A stretch of 53,598 nucleotides of DNA from Rhodoblastus acidophilus (GCF_025961575.1 NZ_JAOQNX010000032.1:1-53598); one strand, 5' to 3'; shown: positions 35,985 to 44,940, numbered from the stretch's first letter. Numbers and translations: made by a program. Notes: generated by a model from the letters alone, not told the origin.

Positions 35985-36101
35985 TAAGCCTGCTGGTGTT
36001 CACCGCGCTTCTTGATCGTTGCCACAACATCCGTCCTGAAATTTGGACAGACTGATTTCAGTGGTTATCGGAGGGGGAACACCAAGTTCTCAAACCATGG
36101 T

Positions 36102-36200
36102 TTTGCGACCGCCGCGACATTGCGGGAAATGCTGGGCTTCACCACCATTGCCGCATTCACGGCCGGCAACCTCGCATCCGCCGCGCTCGCAGCGCGCCGT
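36102..36200 (+). pseudogene. Fragment of a phage/plasmid TOPRIM primase
   Basis: The 33-residue stretch FATAATLREMLGFTTIAAF followed by TAGNLASAALAARR resembles the TOPRIM part of primases from plasmids and phages (pattern EGYATAATLHxATGxPVxxAFDAGNL). There is no start, no rest of the domain, and the stop follows soon after. It is a remnant. Confidence 0.5.
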
Positions 36201-36205
36201 TCAGT

Positions 36206-36622
36206 TTGCAGTTCGTGAAGCTCGGCGAGGATGAGGACGGCGACCCGTTCGGCGCTTGCTACGTTGAGCCGGGCAAGCCGGAGGACGCGGTCCTAACGGT
36301 CAAGCGCCCGAAGGAGAAGGGGCCTCCAGGTCACGCCAAGGCCGATCTCGACGCGCTCGGCGTCGTGATCGGCGACAAGGGCCATAAGGTGCGGCCGTTC
36401 GGAACAGAGGGGCCGGAAGTCACTGCCGTCGATCGCGAGACGATCCGCGAGGAGTTCAACCGCGTTTGGGCGGCGGATGGCGCTGACGAGAAGGCGCGCA
36501 GCGACGCCAAGCGCAAAGCGTTCAAGCGGGGTGAGGAGTGGGCGTCGAGCCGTCGCCTCACGGCCTCACGCGAGGTTGGGCGGCAGCATCTGGTTTGGCT
36601 TCTTAAGGACGCCGACCCATGA
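36206..36622 (+). pseudogene. C-terminal fragment of an AAA/RepA-like ATPase (probable)
   Basis: About 138 residues are open from TTG 36206. QFVKLGEDEDGDPFGACYVEP looks like the end of the RecA/AAA-type ATPases encoded near primases in phages and plasmids, where a LGxDEDGDP turn follows the core. The rest is charged and helical (DRETIREEFNRVWAADG). There is no Walker motif, so only the C-terminal part is present, directly after the primase fragment. The family assignment is from pattern only. Confidence 0.45.
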
Positions 36623-36897
36623 GTTTCCAAATGACCCGGACAGCCATCCGGAAGCGGACATGGGGGACATATTCTATGTCCCCATGTCCGGCGTGTCCGG
36701 CTCTTGGCCCGGACTCGAAGGACATATGTCCGGCATGTCCGGCATGTCTGCTCAATCCCAGAAATCAGCAAACAGGGAGCTACGCGGCTATGAGCCACAA
36801 CTGCCAAATCACCACTCAGGCCCTCGCCGCCCACGCCGTCGCCGAGCGGCTTGAAGTGGACGCGGCGCGCTCCGCCATCGCCAAAAGCCGACACTGA
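36619..36897 (+). CDS. Small hypothetical protein of the phage remnant
   Basis: A 92-residue frame whose ATG overlaps the stop of the preceding frame by 4 bases (ATGA), as is common in phage operons. It is Cys- and Pro-rich in the middle (SPCPACPALGP, then ICPACPACLL), because the DNA there repeats CCGGCATGTCCGGC-like units. It is not recognised. The overlap supports translation, but the composition makes a real protein uncertain. Confidence 0.35.
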   Translation: MSFQMTRTAIRKRTWGTYSMSPCPACPALGPDSKDICPACPACLLNPRNQQTGSYAAMSHNCQITTQALAAHAVAERLEVDAARSAIAKSRH

Positions 36898-36914
36898 AGG
36901 AAGAGGATGAGAAT

Positions 36915-37436
36915 ATGGAACGGAAAAAGCAACTCACCCCTAAACAGCAGCGCTTCGTCGAGGAGTACGCCATCGACGCGAACGCAACGCAGGCAGCTAT
37001 TCGGGCCGGATACAGCCCGAGGACGGCGGGACAAATCGGCGAGAGGCTGTTGAAAAAAGTTGAAATCGCCGCTGCCGTCTCGAAAGCCCAGAAAACCCGC
37101 TCCGAGCGCACGGAAATCACGGCGGATCGCATCGCCGAAGAACTGGCGCAAATCGCGTTCGCAAACGTTGGCGATTATTTCGAGTGGGGACCGGATGGCA
37201 TCACGGTTTGCGACAAGGGCGAGCTCACCCGCGAGCAGCAATCCGCCGTCGCCGAAGTCGCGCAGACCTTCACGAAGGACGGCGGCTCGATCCGCGTGAA
37301 GCTGCACGACAAGCTCGGCGCGCTCGACAAACTGACGAAGCTCCTTGGCTACGACAAGCAGCGGGGTAGCGCCGAGAACCCGTTGCACCTGCTTGTGCAG
37401 CAGCTTCAGGGCAACGCTCTTCCGGTTAAGCCCTGA
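36915..37436 (+). CDS. Phage terminase small subunit
   Basis: A 173-residue protein of the Terminase_2 (small subunit) family, which recognises phage DNA for packaging. KQLTPKQQRFVEEYAIDANATQAAIRAGYSPRTA is the helix-turn-helix start in two parts (KQLTPKQQRFVEEY, DANATQAAIRAGYSPRTA). The linker with ADRIAEELAQIAFANVGDYF and the ending KLHDKLGALDKLTKLLGYD are typical. It appears complete but no large terminase follows, so it is a relic of a prophage or phage-derived island. Confidence 0.88.
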   Translation: MERKKQLTPKQQRFVEEYAIDANATQAAIRAGYSPRTAGQIGERLLKKVEIAAAVSKAQKTRSERTEITADRIAEELAQIAFANVGDYFEWGPDGITVCDKGELTREQQSAVAEVAQTFTKDGGSIRVKLHDKLGALDKLTKLLGYDKQRGSAENPLHLLVQQLQGNALPVKP

Positions 37437-37475
37437 CCAATCACCTTCATCCCCAAACCCAAGAGGAAAACGATC

Positions 37476-37571
37476 ATGCGCAAAATACACGGAGGGACCA
37501 TCTATGGCGAAGCTGCCGAAACGAAGCTCCTGGCCGGCATCCTGCCCAAGCGCGGCGTTCACGCGCTGACC
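37476..37571 (+). pseudogene. Start of an AAA ATPase-like gene, truncated before the cas operon
   Basis: The ATG at 37476 has GAGG about 10 bases upstream. The first 32 residues (MRKIHGGTIYGEAAETKLLA, then GILPKRGVHALTG) resemble the lead-in to the Walker A site of phage/plasmid AAA ATPases (pattern HGxxxxEPxxxWLxxGLLPxxGxGLLxGQWGxGKT). The similarity stops at about 37571, just where GQWGxGKT should come, and DNA leading to cas3 begins. It may mark a junction created when the CRISPR-Cas DNA arrived. Confidence 0.4.
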
Positions 37572-37672
37572 GGTTCTGATGCTTCCATCAACCGCTCCAG
37601 TTCGACGCGGACGAGTGTTAGAATAGACTTTGTTTCAATTTCGATGATTCGCAAGCTCTTCCGAGGGCGCAA

Positions 37673-40231
37673 GTGTTTGAGCAACGGGCAATTACTTTTC
37701 CCTGGGGCAAAGCGCAAGACGGTGGCGTCCACCGCCTCTCGCACCACATGGCGGATGTCGCCGCCTGTTTCGAGACTCTTTGCACTTTGCCCGTCATCCG
37801 CGACAGAATGAAGCGCGCGGCCGGCGGGCGTCTGGCCGAGACAGCCGTCGCTCGCCTCGCCGTCCTCGCCTTTCTTCACGACTGCGGGAAGCTGCATCCT
37901 GGATTTCAAGCCAAGGGATGGCCTGGAAAATCATGGAGCGGTCCCCTTCATGGTCATGTGGCGGAGGGGGGCGCGATTTTCTCGGAAGCGGCGCTGGCGC
38001 CAATTGCGTTCAATTTGCACCTGGACGCGCTGATCTCCTGGGGCGTCGATGAACATCTCCTTTTCGCGTCGCTGGCGCATCATGGCCGCCCGTTCGCTTC
38101 CTCCAGCCAGGCGAGCGAGCGTTGGGCCGCTTTCGCCGGCTATGACGCGAAAACCGCTTCCGCTGAAATCGGGACATTGATGCGCGCGTGGTTTCCCGCC
38201 GCATTTGCGCTTGATTCGGCGCCGCTGCCTGCGACGCCTGACTTTCCCCATCTGTTTTGCGGACTGGTTTCCTTGGCCGATTGGCTTGGCTCGGACCGGC
38301 GCAATTTCGCTTATATGGACGCGCTCGATCTGGCCTATATGGTCAAGGCGCGAGATTTGGCGCGCGAAGCTTTCCGCCGCGTCGGGCTCGATACCCGCTC
38401 CTTTCACGCCGCTGCGCAAGGTCGCGCGCGCTTCGACGTCCTGACGGGCTTGCGCGAGCCTCGCCTGCAACAGCGACTTGCAGCCGAACATCCGCTCGAT
38501 GATCGTCTCGTGATCCTCGAAGCCGAGACCGGGTCTGGCAAGACCGAGGCGGCGCTTTGGCGGTTCGCTCGACTGTTTGAGGCTGGGCTGGTCGATGCGC
38601 TTTATTTCGCGCTGCCGACCCGCGCAGCGGCCATTCAGATCCATGGGCGTGTGAACAGAGCGATGGCGCGTTTGTTCGGCGCCGGCGCGCCCGAGGCCGT
38701 GCTTGCGGTTCCCGGTTACATCAAGGCGGGTGATGCGCCGGGGCAATCGTTGCCCGACTGGCGCGTGCGATGGGACGACAATCCAGACGAAGAGAAGCTT
38801 TTGTCGCGATGGGCGGCGGAGAGCGCCAAGCGCAGCCTGGCGGCGACCATCGCCGTTGGCACGGTCGATCAGGCCATGCTCGCCGCCTTGCAAGTCAAGC
38901 ACGCGCATCTGCGTGCGGCGGCCCTGTCGCGCAGCTTTCTGGTGATCGACGAGGTGCATGCTTCCGACCGCTACATGACGGAAGTCCAGGGGCATTTGCT
39001 CGACATGCATCTGCGACGCGGCGGACACGCGATGCTGATGTCGGCCACACTCGGCTCCGTGGCGCGGGTCAAATGGCTGGGCGAAAGAAGCGCGCCGGAT
39101 TTTGAGCGAGCCGTCGCCGCGCCCTATCCGGCGATCTGGGGGCGGCGAGACGCACAGCCGCATGGCGTGCAAGGCTCGCAACGGGAAAAGACGGTCGCCA
39201 TGGAATTGGCGCCCACAATGGCCGCCGCAGAAGCGGCCCGTCTGGCGATCACAGCCGCGACCCAAGGCGCCCGGGTTCTGGTCATTCGCAATACGGTGAC
39301 GGCGGCGGTCGCGACCTGGGCGGACATTCGCGCGAACGGTCAAGACGGCCTGTTGCTTCAGGTCGGCGGCGAACCGGCGCTTCACCACAGCCGCTTCGCG
39401 CCGGAGGATCGCGCCTTGCTGGATGAAGCGGTGGAGCAGGCGCTTTCGCCCGATTCAGAGAAAAGGCGAGACGGCGGCGTCATCGTCATCGGCACCCAGA
39501 CGCTGGAACAAAGCCTCGATATCGACGCCGATCTGCTGGTGACCGATCTCTGCCCGGTGGATGTGCTGTTGCAGCGCATCGGTCGCCTGCATCGCCACGA
39601 TTTGCCGCGACCGACAGGTTTTGGCGAGCCGCGCTGCATCGTGCTGACGCCCGAGAAGGGGTTAGCGGCCTTGCTCACGCCGGCGTTCGAGAATGGCCTG
39701 GGTGGATGGGTGAGCAATGGCGTGTTGCTGGGCGTCTATCGCGATCTCTCCATCCTGGAACTGACGCGCCGGCTGGTCCAGTCGCATCCGCAATGGACCA
39801 TTCCTGCGATGAACCGCTGGCTGGTTGAAAGCGCCACCCATACCGACAAGATCGACGCGCTCAATGTAGAAATGGGCGCGGCCTGGGCGCGCTACTGGAA
39901 CGATGTCTATGGCAAGGATATCGCCGACGCCGGCGCGGCAAGGCGGATCGTTCTGCCGGTCGATCAGCCCTTCGCCGAGGTCAAATTTGTGTCCGATGAG
40001 GAAAAAATCCGCACCCGACTGGGCGGCGAAGGGGTGCGGCTGGAGTTTGCGGCGATCGAAGGACCGTTCGGCCAGATTATTCGCAGCATCACCCTGCCCG
40101 AGCATTGGTCACGCGGAATCGACGCCGGGGCGCCGATGGCGGAAGCGATCGAGGGCGGCTTGCACATCTCCGCCGGCGCCAGCTCCCGTTTCGTCTACGA
40201 CCGCCGAGGGCTGAGCAAGGACAAGCCATGA
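37673..40231 (+). CDS. cas3: CRISPR-associated helicase/nuclease Cas3 (type I-E)
   Basis: An 852-residue Cas3 that is recruited by Cascade to shred target DNA. The HD nuclease domain (about 15-225) has HRLSHHMADV, FLHDCGKLHPGF (H69, D70), a further LAHHGRP and LVSLADWLGSD. The superfamily 2 helicase part has Walker A EAETGSGKTEAAL (about 285-297), the DEVH box (residues 426-429) in LVIDEVHASDRY, motif III LMSATLGS, and QRIGRLHRH in motif VI. All key residues are present, so the protein should be active. GTG at 37673 with GAGGG just upstream is the likely start. Its stop overlaps the start of cse1 by 4 bases. Confidence 0.95.
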   Translation: MFEQRAITFPWGKAQDGGVHRLSHHMADVAACFETLCTLPVIRDRMKRAAGGRLAETAVARLAVLAFLHDCGKLHPGFQAKGWPGKSWSGPLHGHVAEGGAIFSEAALAPIAFNLHLDALISWGVDEHLLFASLAHHGRPFASSSQASERWAAFAGYDAKTASAEIGTLMRAWFPAAFALDSAPLPATPDFPHLFCGLVSLADWLGSDRRNFAYMDALDLAYMVKARDLAREAFRRVGLDTRSFHAAAQGRARFDVLTGLREPRLQQRLAAEHPLDDRLVILEAETGSGKTEAALWRFARLFEAGLVDALYFALPTRAAAIQIHGRVNRAMARLFGAGAPEAVLAVPGYIKAGDAPGQSLPDWRVRWDDNPDEEKLLSRWAAESAKRSLAATIAVGTVDQAMLAALQVKHAHLRAAALSRSFLVIDEVHASDRYMTEVQGHLLDMHLRRGGHAMLMSATLGSVARVKWLGERSAPDFERAVAAPYPAIWGRRDAQPHGVQGSQREKTVAMELAPTMAAAEAARLAITAATQGARVLVIRNTVTAAVATWADIRANGQDGLLLQVGGEPALHHSRFAPEDRALLDEAVEQALSPDSEKRRDGGVIVIGTQTLEQSLDIDADLLVTDLCPVDVLLQRIGRLHRHDLPRPTGFGEPRCIVLTPEKGLAALLTPAFENGLGGWVSNGVLLGVYRDLSILELTRRLVQSHPQWTIPAMNRWLVESATHTDKIDALNVEMGAAWARYWNDVYGKDIADAGAARRIVLPVDQPFAEVKFVSDEEKIRTRLGGEGVRLEFAAIEGPFGQIIRSITLPEHWSRGIDAGAPMAEAIEGGLHISAGASSRFVYDRRGLSKDKP

Positions 40232-41835
40232 CCGATGCGACGAATCTCCTCACCCAGCCGCTGATTGCCGCCGCGCCGTTCGGCCTGCTTTCCCTTCCCG
40301 GCGTGCTCGCCGCGCTTGCCCGCGACGAAGTTGAAAGTTTCCCCGCCTTGCGCCCGCATCAGGCGCCGGCCTGGCATATGTTTCTCGTGCAGCTCGGCGC
40401 GCTGGCGCTCCATCGCGGCGGCCGAACCGAAATTCCAGGAGACGAAAGCGATTGGCGCGAGCTGCTGCGCGGCCTGACGCCGGATTTTGCCGATGACGCG
40501 CCCTGGAGCCTCGTCGTCGAGGATTGGTCAAAACCCGCCTTTCTCCAGCCGCCGGTTCCCAAGGCGATCAAACTGGAAAAGGCGATCAAACTGGAAAATG
40601 CGGTTCCCACGCCCGATGCGCTCGATCTGCTGATCACCGCGAAAAACCACGATCTGAAACAGGCGGTGGCGCAGGACGCGGCGGCGGAAGACTGGGTGTT
40701 CGCGCTGGTGTCGCTGCAAACGGGCGAGGGATATGGCGGGCGATCCAATTACGGCATTGCCAGAATGAATGGCGGCTCATCGTCACGCCCCCTGGTGACG
40801 CTGGCGCCTCTCCCCGATGGCGGCAAAACCATGACGCCGCGCCTCGGCGCCTGGTTTCTTCGCAACGTTCGCGCCTTGCTGGAAACCCGCGACGCCGAAT
40901 TGCAGAGCAACGCGCATATCTCCTATCCCGAAACGGGCGGGCTTGGCCTGATCTGGCTTGCGCCCTGGCCGGACGACGAGCAACTGCGCCTGCGCGAACT
41001 CGACATCTGGTTCATCGAAATCTGCCGCCGAATCCGGCTTTCCGCCCATGGTGAGACGATTTCCGCCGTCAAGGGCATCTCGAAAGCGACGCGCATCGAC
41101 GCAAAAGCCTTCAACGGCGCCTTGGGCGATCCTTTCGCGCCGGTCCACAGGACCGAAAACAAAAGCCTGACGCTCGGCGACGGTGATTTCGACTATAGCC
41201 GCCTGACCGCGCTGCTGCTTTCCGGCGATTGGGCCTTGCCGGTTTTGGCGTCGCCGGCTCCTTTTGAGCGCGCCGGCGACGCCATGGCCCTGGTTTGCAT
41301 GGCCCTGGCGCGCGGCAACAGCCGGACCGATGGTTTCAAGTCGCGCATCCTGCCGCTCCACGGCCGCAAGGCGCACACGCTCGGGGCGCGTCGGCAAGCC
41401 TTGTTCGAATTGGCGCAGGCGCAGATGCGCGACATAGACATGTTCGACAAGGCGCTTGGCTATGCCCTAGCGATCGTCGCGGCTGGCGGCGACCGCGACA
41501 AGATCAAGAAGGACCATTATCGCCACGCCGGCCCCGCCCGCGCCGCATTCGACCGCGCTGTGGACGCCATTTTCTTCGATCACCTCTGGGCGCGCGACGC
41601 CGCGCAGCAGCAGGACCCCGAGGCGCTGAAGGCCGAACAAACCGAATTCCGCCGCGCGCTCCTCAAAAATGCCGAAGCCGCGTTCGACGCCGCCATTTCT
41701 TCCGTTCCTTGCGCCAGCCTGTTCCGACCGCGCGCGGAAGCGCGGGCGCGCAGCGCCTTTGCCGGCCGGCTCCGCCACGACTTTCCCGACCTGTTCGCAA
41801 AGGCCGCCGCCGAGGACGCCGACCATGCCGCTTGA
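40228..41835 (+). CDS. casA: Cascade large subunit Cse1 (CasA/Cas8e)
   Basis: A 535-residue Cse1, the large subunit of the type I-E Cascade complex, which recognises the PAM and calls Cas3. The start MTDATNLLTQPLIAAAPFG is followed by LLSLPGVLAALARDEVESFP and the family-like FPALRPHQAPAWHMFLVQL. Other matching segments are WSLVVEDWSKPAFLQPPVP, GRSNYGIARMNGG and HNPFWGLTP-like positions replaced here by LGDPFAPVHRTENKS. A tandem 18-base duplication gives KAIKLE-KAIKLE at residues 112-123. Start and stop overlap the neighbours. Confidence 0.92.
   Translation: MTDATNLLTQPLIAAAPFGLLSLPGVLAALARDEVESFPALRPHQAPAWHMFLVQLGALALHRGGRTEIPGDESDWRELLRGLTPDFADDAPWSLVVEDWSKPAFLQPPVPKAIKLEKAIKLENAVPTPDALDLLITAKNHDLKQAVAQDAAAEDWVFALVSLQTGEGYGGRSNYGIARMNGGSSSRPLVTLAPLPDGGKTMTPRLGAWFLRNVRALLETRDAELQSNAHISYPETGGLGLIWLAPWPDDEQLRLRELDIWFIEICRRIRLSAHGETISAVKGISKATRIDAKAFNGALGDPFAPVHRTENKSLTLGDGDFDYSRLTALLLSGDWALPVLASPAPFERAGDAMALVCMALARGNSRTDGFKSRILPLHGRKAHTLGARRQALFELAQAQMRDIDMFDKALGYALAIVAAGGDRDKIKKDHYRHAGPARAAFDRAVDAIFFDHLWARDAAQQQDPEALKAEQTEFRRALLKNAEAAFDAAISSVPCASLFRPRAEARARSAFAGRLRHDFPDLFAKAAAEDADHAA
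40561..40596 (+). repeat. Perfect 18-base tandem duplication inside cse1
   Basis: AAGGCGATCAAACTGGAA is present twice in a row (40561-40578 and 40579-40596). It keeps the frame and adds six residues, KAIKLE, to Cse1. It looks like a recent slippage or duplication event. Confidence 0.95.
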
Positions 41836-42385
41836 TGAGACAATCGCCCTTTTATCGCAGCGCCTCCCGCGACTCGACGCCGGCGCGCTGGCCGAGCTTC
41901 GTCGGATGGACATCGGAGGCGTCGGGCCGCTGCCCTATTGGGCCCTGGCGGCGGAATGCGGTTTTCTCGACGAGACCGCCGCCGCCTGGATGCGCATCGT
42001 TCATATCCTCGCGCTGCTCACGCCCAAGGGCGAGCGCCAACCAACCGACCGCCTGCACGATCCCGAACGAAAGCTCGGGCGCGTGCTCTGTGACGGCGGC
42101 GATCCGAGCTGGCCCCCGGCCGGCGGCGATCCGCGACCCGTCGTTTCGGAGAGCCGCCTGGCGCGCCTCCTGACGACGCCCGCCGACCAGCGCGGCGAAG
42201 CTCTGACCCGTCTCGCCCGGATGCTGGCCGCCCGCCGCGACCGCGCCAGCGGCGTCAACTGCAAGGAGATCGCCGCGCTGCTGCTGTTCGAGGATGTCGA
42301 GCGCAACCTTCAGCAGATCGCGAAAGCCTATTACCGCCGGCTCGATTCCGCCACGCGCAAAGCCGAAAAAGAGGACGTTCAATGA
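41825..42385 (+). CDS. casB: Cascade small subunit Cse2 (CasB)
   Basis: A 186-residue Cse2, present as a dimer in type I-E Cascade, where it stabilises the R-loop. The protein is mostly helical and basic: RRMDIGGVGPLPYWALAAEC, ILALLTPKGERQ, then RKLGRVLCDGGDP and RASGVNCKEIAALLLFEDVE. The C-terminus KAYYRRLDSATRKAEKE is strongly basic, fitting nucleic-acid contact. The ATG at 41825 lies inside the end of cse1 (11-base overlap). Confidence 0.88.
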   Translation: MPLDETIALLSQRLPRLDAGALAELRRMDIGGVGPLPYWALAAECGFLDETAAAWMRIVHILALLTPKGERQPTDRLHDPERKLGRVLCDGGDPSWPPAGGDPRPVVSESRLARLLTTPADQRGEALTRLARMLAARRDRASGVNCKEIAALLLFEDVERNLQQIAKAYYRRLDSATRKAEKEDVQ

Positions 42386-43509
42386 CCGCGCCCCGTTTCC
42401 TGCAAATCCATTCGCTGCATTCCTACGCGGCCGCTCTGCTCAACCGCGACGATTCCGGGCTCGCCAAACGCCTGACCTATGGCGGCGTGTCGCGCACGCG
42501 CATTTCGTCGCAATGCCTCAAGCGCCACTGGCGCCTGGCGGAGGACCCGCACGCGCTGAAAAACCTGAGCGGCTACGAGGATTCCGTGCGCTCGCGCGAA
42601 CTCGTCACCGAAAAGGTGATCGCGCCGCTGCAAGGACGATTCGCCGACGACATTGTCGCGGCGCTGGAGCCTGAGTTCCAAAAACTGGTCTATGGCGACA
42701 AGGCCGACAAGGGCAAGAAAAGCCGCCAGACCCTGCTGCTTGGCAGGCCGGAGCTGGATTGGCTGGCGCGCGAGGCGGAGCGGCTTGCGGCGGAAGCGTC
42801 GGATGCCTCCGCCGCCAAGAAGGCGGTGGCGGAATGGGCCAAGACCAAGACCTACAAGGCGATGAGCGAAAATTCCGCGCTGCCTGGCGGCCTGGTCGCC
42901 GCCCTGTTCGGCCGCATGGTGACCTCCGATCCCGCCGCCAACATCGACGCCCCGGTTCACGTCGCCCACGCCTTCACTGTGCATGGCGAGGAATCCGAAA
43001 GCGATTATTTCACCGCCGTCGACGATCTGAAGCGCGACGAGGACGACAGCGGCGCCGACACGATCCAGGAAACCGAACTCACCTCCGGCCTGTTCTACGG
43101 CTATGTCGTCATCGACCTGCCGGCGCTGGTCGCCAATTGCGGCGGCGACACGGACCTCGCCGGACGCGTGGTCGATTCCCTCGTCCATCTCATCGCGGAA
43201 GTCTCGCCCGGCGCCAAGCTCGGCTCCACCGCGCCCTATGGCCGCGCCGGATTCATGCTGCTGGAGGCCGGCGACCGCCAGCCGCGCAGCCTCGCCGAAA
43301 GCTTTCGCAAGCCGTCCAGACCCGATCTCGACGCCGCCGTGGCGCAGCTTGGCAAGCAACTCGCCAAATTCGACCACGCCTATGCAACGGGCGAGCGGCG
43401 CATCTGCCTGAACCTGTCCGACGTGCAACTGGGCGGCTTGCCCGCCGGCTCGATCGCGGAGCTCGGCCAATGGGCGCAGGCCAAGGTCGCGGAGCTTGCC
43501 GATGCATGA
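42382..43509 (+). CDS. casC: Cascade backbone subunit Cas7 (CasC/Cse4)
   Basis: A 375-residue Cas7e, six copies of which coat the crRNA. FLQIHSLHSYAAALLNRDDS followed by GLAKRLTYGGVSRTRISSQC is the hallmark start of the family (HxLxxxxxxxxNRDDxGxxK...GGxxRxRxSSQ). ALFGRMVTSDPAANIDAPVH and AHAFTVHGEESESDYFTAVD are also conserved. It overlaps cse2 by 4 bases and cas5 by 8 bases. Confidence 0.95.
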   Translation: MTAPRFLQIHSLHSYAAALLNRDDSGLAKRLTYGGVSRTRISSQCLKRHWRLAEDPHALKNLSGYEDSVRSRELVTEKVIAPLQGRFADDIVAALEPEFQKLVYGDKADKGKKSRQTLLLGRPELDWLAREAERLAAEASDASAAKKAVAEWAKTKTYKAMSENSALPGGLVAALFGRMVTSDPAANIDAPVHVAHAFTVHGEESESDYFTAVDDLKRDEDDSGADTIQETELTSGLFYGYVVIDLPALVANCGGDTDLAGRVVDSLVHLIAEVSPGAKLGSTAPYGRAGFMLLEAGDRQPRSLAESFRKPSRPDLDAAVAQLGKQLAKFDHAYATGERRICLNLSDVQLGGLPAGSIAELGQWAQAKVAELADA

Positions 43510-44224
43510 CTGGCTGATCCTTCGGCTGGAGGCGCCGCTGCTCGCCTTCGGCGGCGTCGCCATCGACCATATCGGCGTCACCCGCGATTTTCCGGCGCAA
43601 TCCATGCTGGCCGGCCTGCTCGCCAATGCGCTGGGTTTTGAACGCACCCAATGGGAAAAAATCCAGAGCTTGCAGGACAGGCTGGTTTTCGCGGCGCGTC
43701 GGGATCGCGGCGATGAAACGGCGCCGCTGACCGACGTCCAGAACGCCTGGCTGGAGAAAAGCCCGGGCTGGACCACGCGCGGCGCGTTGGAGGGACGCGC
43801 CGAGGCGAACTATCCGCATCGCCGCCGCCGCGACTACCACATGGACGCCCGCATCATGGTCGCCCTGCGGCTGCGCCCGACAGACAAGCATCCAGATCTC
43901 GAGGCGCTTGCGGCGGCGCTGGAGCGGCCGGCGCGGCCGCTGTTCATTGGCCGCAAACCCTGTCTTCCCGCGACGCCCCTGCTGCTGCCGGGCCGCGGCG
44001 CCGCGCCCGACGCCTATTCCGCCTTGCGGGCCATCGCCGGGGAGCCCAACGCCGAGCCGAAAAAGATGCGCGCGCTCTGGCCGCATGGCGAAGGACCGGA
44101 TGCCGGCGAAAATGTTTGGCGCGTGATTGACCTGCCTGATCTGCGCAACTGGCGCACCGGCCTGCATGGCGGAACGCGCCGCATTATCGAGGGAACCGTT
44201 TTCGCGTCCGAGTTGGCGGCATGA
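43502..44224 (+). CDS. casD: Cascade subunit Cas5 (CasD), type I-E
   Basis: A 240-residue Cas5e, which caps the 5' handle of the crRNA. HDWLILRLEAPLLAFGGVAI and TRDFPAQSMLAGLLANALGF are typical of the family N-terminus, and LKFCPRRDY-like positions appear as YPHRRRRDYHMDARIMVAL. The start is set at ATG 43502; a TTG two codons earlier is open. It overlaps cas7 by 8 bases and cas6e by 4 bases. Confidence 0.93.
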   Translation: MHDWLILRLEAPLLAFGGVAIDHIGVTRDFPAQSMLAGLLANALGFERTQWEKIQSLQDRLVFAARRDRGDETAPLTDVQNAWLEKSPGWTTRGALEGRAEANYPHRRRRDYHMDARIMVALRLRPTDKHPDLEALAAALERPARPLFIGRKPCLPATPLLLPGRGAAPDAYSALRAIAGEPNAEPKKMRALWPHGEGPDAGENVWRVIDLPDLRNWRTGLHGGTRRIIEGTVFASELAA

Positions 44225-44940
44225 ACGCGCTTCATCTCATCAGCCTGCCGCTCGACCTCGCGCCGCTGCGGCGATGGGCGGCGATGCGCGGTTTCGGCGC
44301 CGACGAAGGCCTCGCCCTGCATCACCTGCTGTCCGAAACTTTTGGCAAAGGCGCGACGCAGCCTTTTCGCCTGATGGCGGCACCCGGGGCGGCGCGCGCG
44401 ACGCTTTACGCCTATGCGCGCAGCGACGAAACCAACCTCAGGCAAACCGCGCGAGAATGCGCCACACCGGACGCGCTGGCGGTCTGCGGTCTTGCTGGTC
44501 TCGCCGTGAAGGAAATGCCCGACACCTGGCGAAAAGGCCGGCGTCTGGCCTTCGATCTGCGGGCGCGGCCGACCAAAAGGCTGCTCAAGCCGGCGGGCGT
44601 TTTCCCCAAAGGCGCGGAGATCGACGCCTATCTGGCGGAGGTCTTGCGGCGCCATCCCGAGGGACGCCCGACGGAAAATCCGGTGGAGCGCGAAAACGTC
44701 TATCGCACCTGGCTGGCCGAGCGTCTCGGCGCGGCGGCGACGCTCGACGAGGCGCGCCTGATCCGTTTCGAGCGGCGTCCCGTCGTGAGGGGCAAGACCT
44801 CGCGGGAAGGGCCGGATGTGATCTGGCATGGCGCACTCACCGTCGAGGACGGCGCAGCCTTTTCCGCGCGACTGGCGAGCGGCGTCGGCCGCCATGCCGC
44901 CTTCGGCTACGGCATGCTGCTGTTGCGTCCGGCGCGATAG
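44221..44940 (+). CDS. casE: crRNA endonuclease Cas6e (CasE/Cse3)
   Basis: A 239-residue Cas6e that cuts the repeat RNA at the base of its hairpin and stays bound in Cascade. LALHHLLSETFGKG holds the family's conserved N-terminal His region. LTVEDGAAFSARLASGVGRH and AAFGYGMLLLRPAR form the Gly-rich C-terminal loop (GxGxxxAFGxGxLxL) that contacts RNA. A stable hairpin (CCCCGCACACGCGGGG) in the array repeat is a fitting substrate. Confidence 0.94.
   Translation: MNALHLISLPLDLAPLRRWAAMRGFGADEGLALHHLLSETFGKGATQPFRLMAAPGAARATLYAYARSDETNLRQTARECATPDALAVCGLAGLAVKEMPDTWRKGRRLAFDLRARPTKRLLKPAGVFPKGAEIDAYLAEVLRRHPEGRPTENPVERENVYRTWLAERLGAAATLDEARLIRFERRPVVRGKTSREGPDVIWHGALTVEDGAAFSARLASGVGRHAAFGYGMLLLRPAR

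Larger units (their letters stand above)
35346..36025 (-). pseudogene. Tyrosine integrase N-terminal remnant, split by an IS element
   Basis: Read on the minus strand from GTG 36025, the frame gives MATIKKRGEHQQA, the usual opening of phage and island tyrosine recombinases. It is then cut at 35985 by the IS. Beyond the IS (from about 35563) the same frame continues FRLYGHPALTQTFTRKSD and VAWARQHEVDVE, stops at TGA (35468-35470), and goes on as VTTKRLGAHAER to a final stop near 35346. When the IS and one TA copy are removed, the two halves join in the same frame, with a TAG where Lys is expected. Only the arm-binding domain and the linker are left; the catalytic domain is absent. This marks an old integration-element end. 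Confidence 0.75.
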
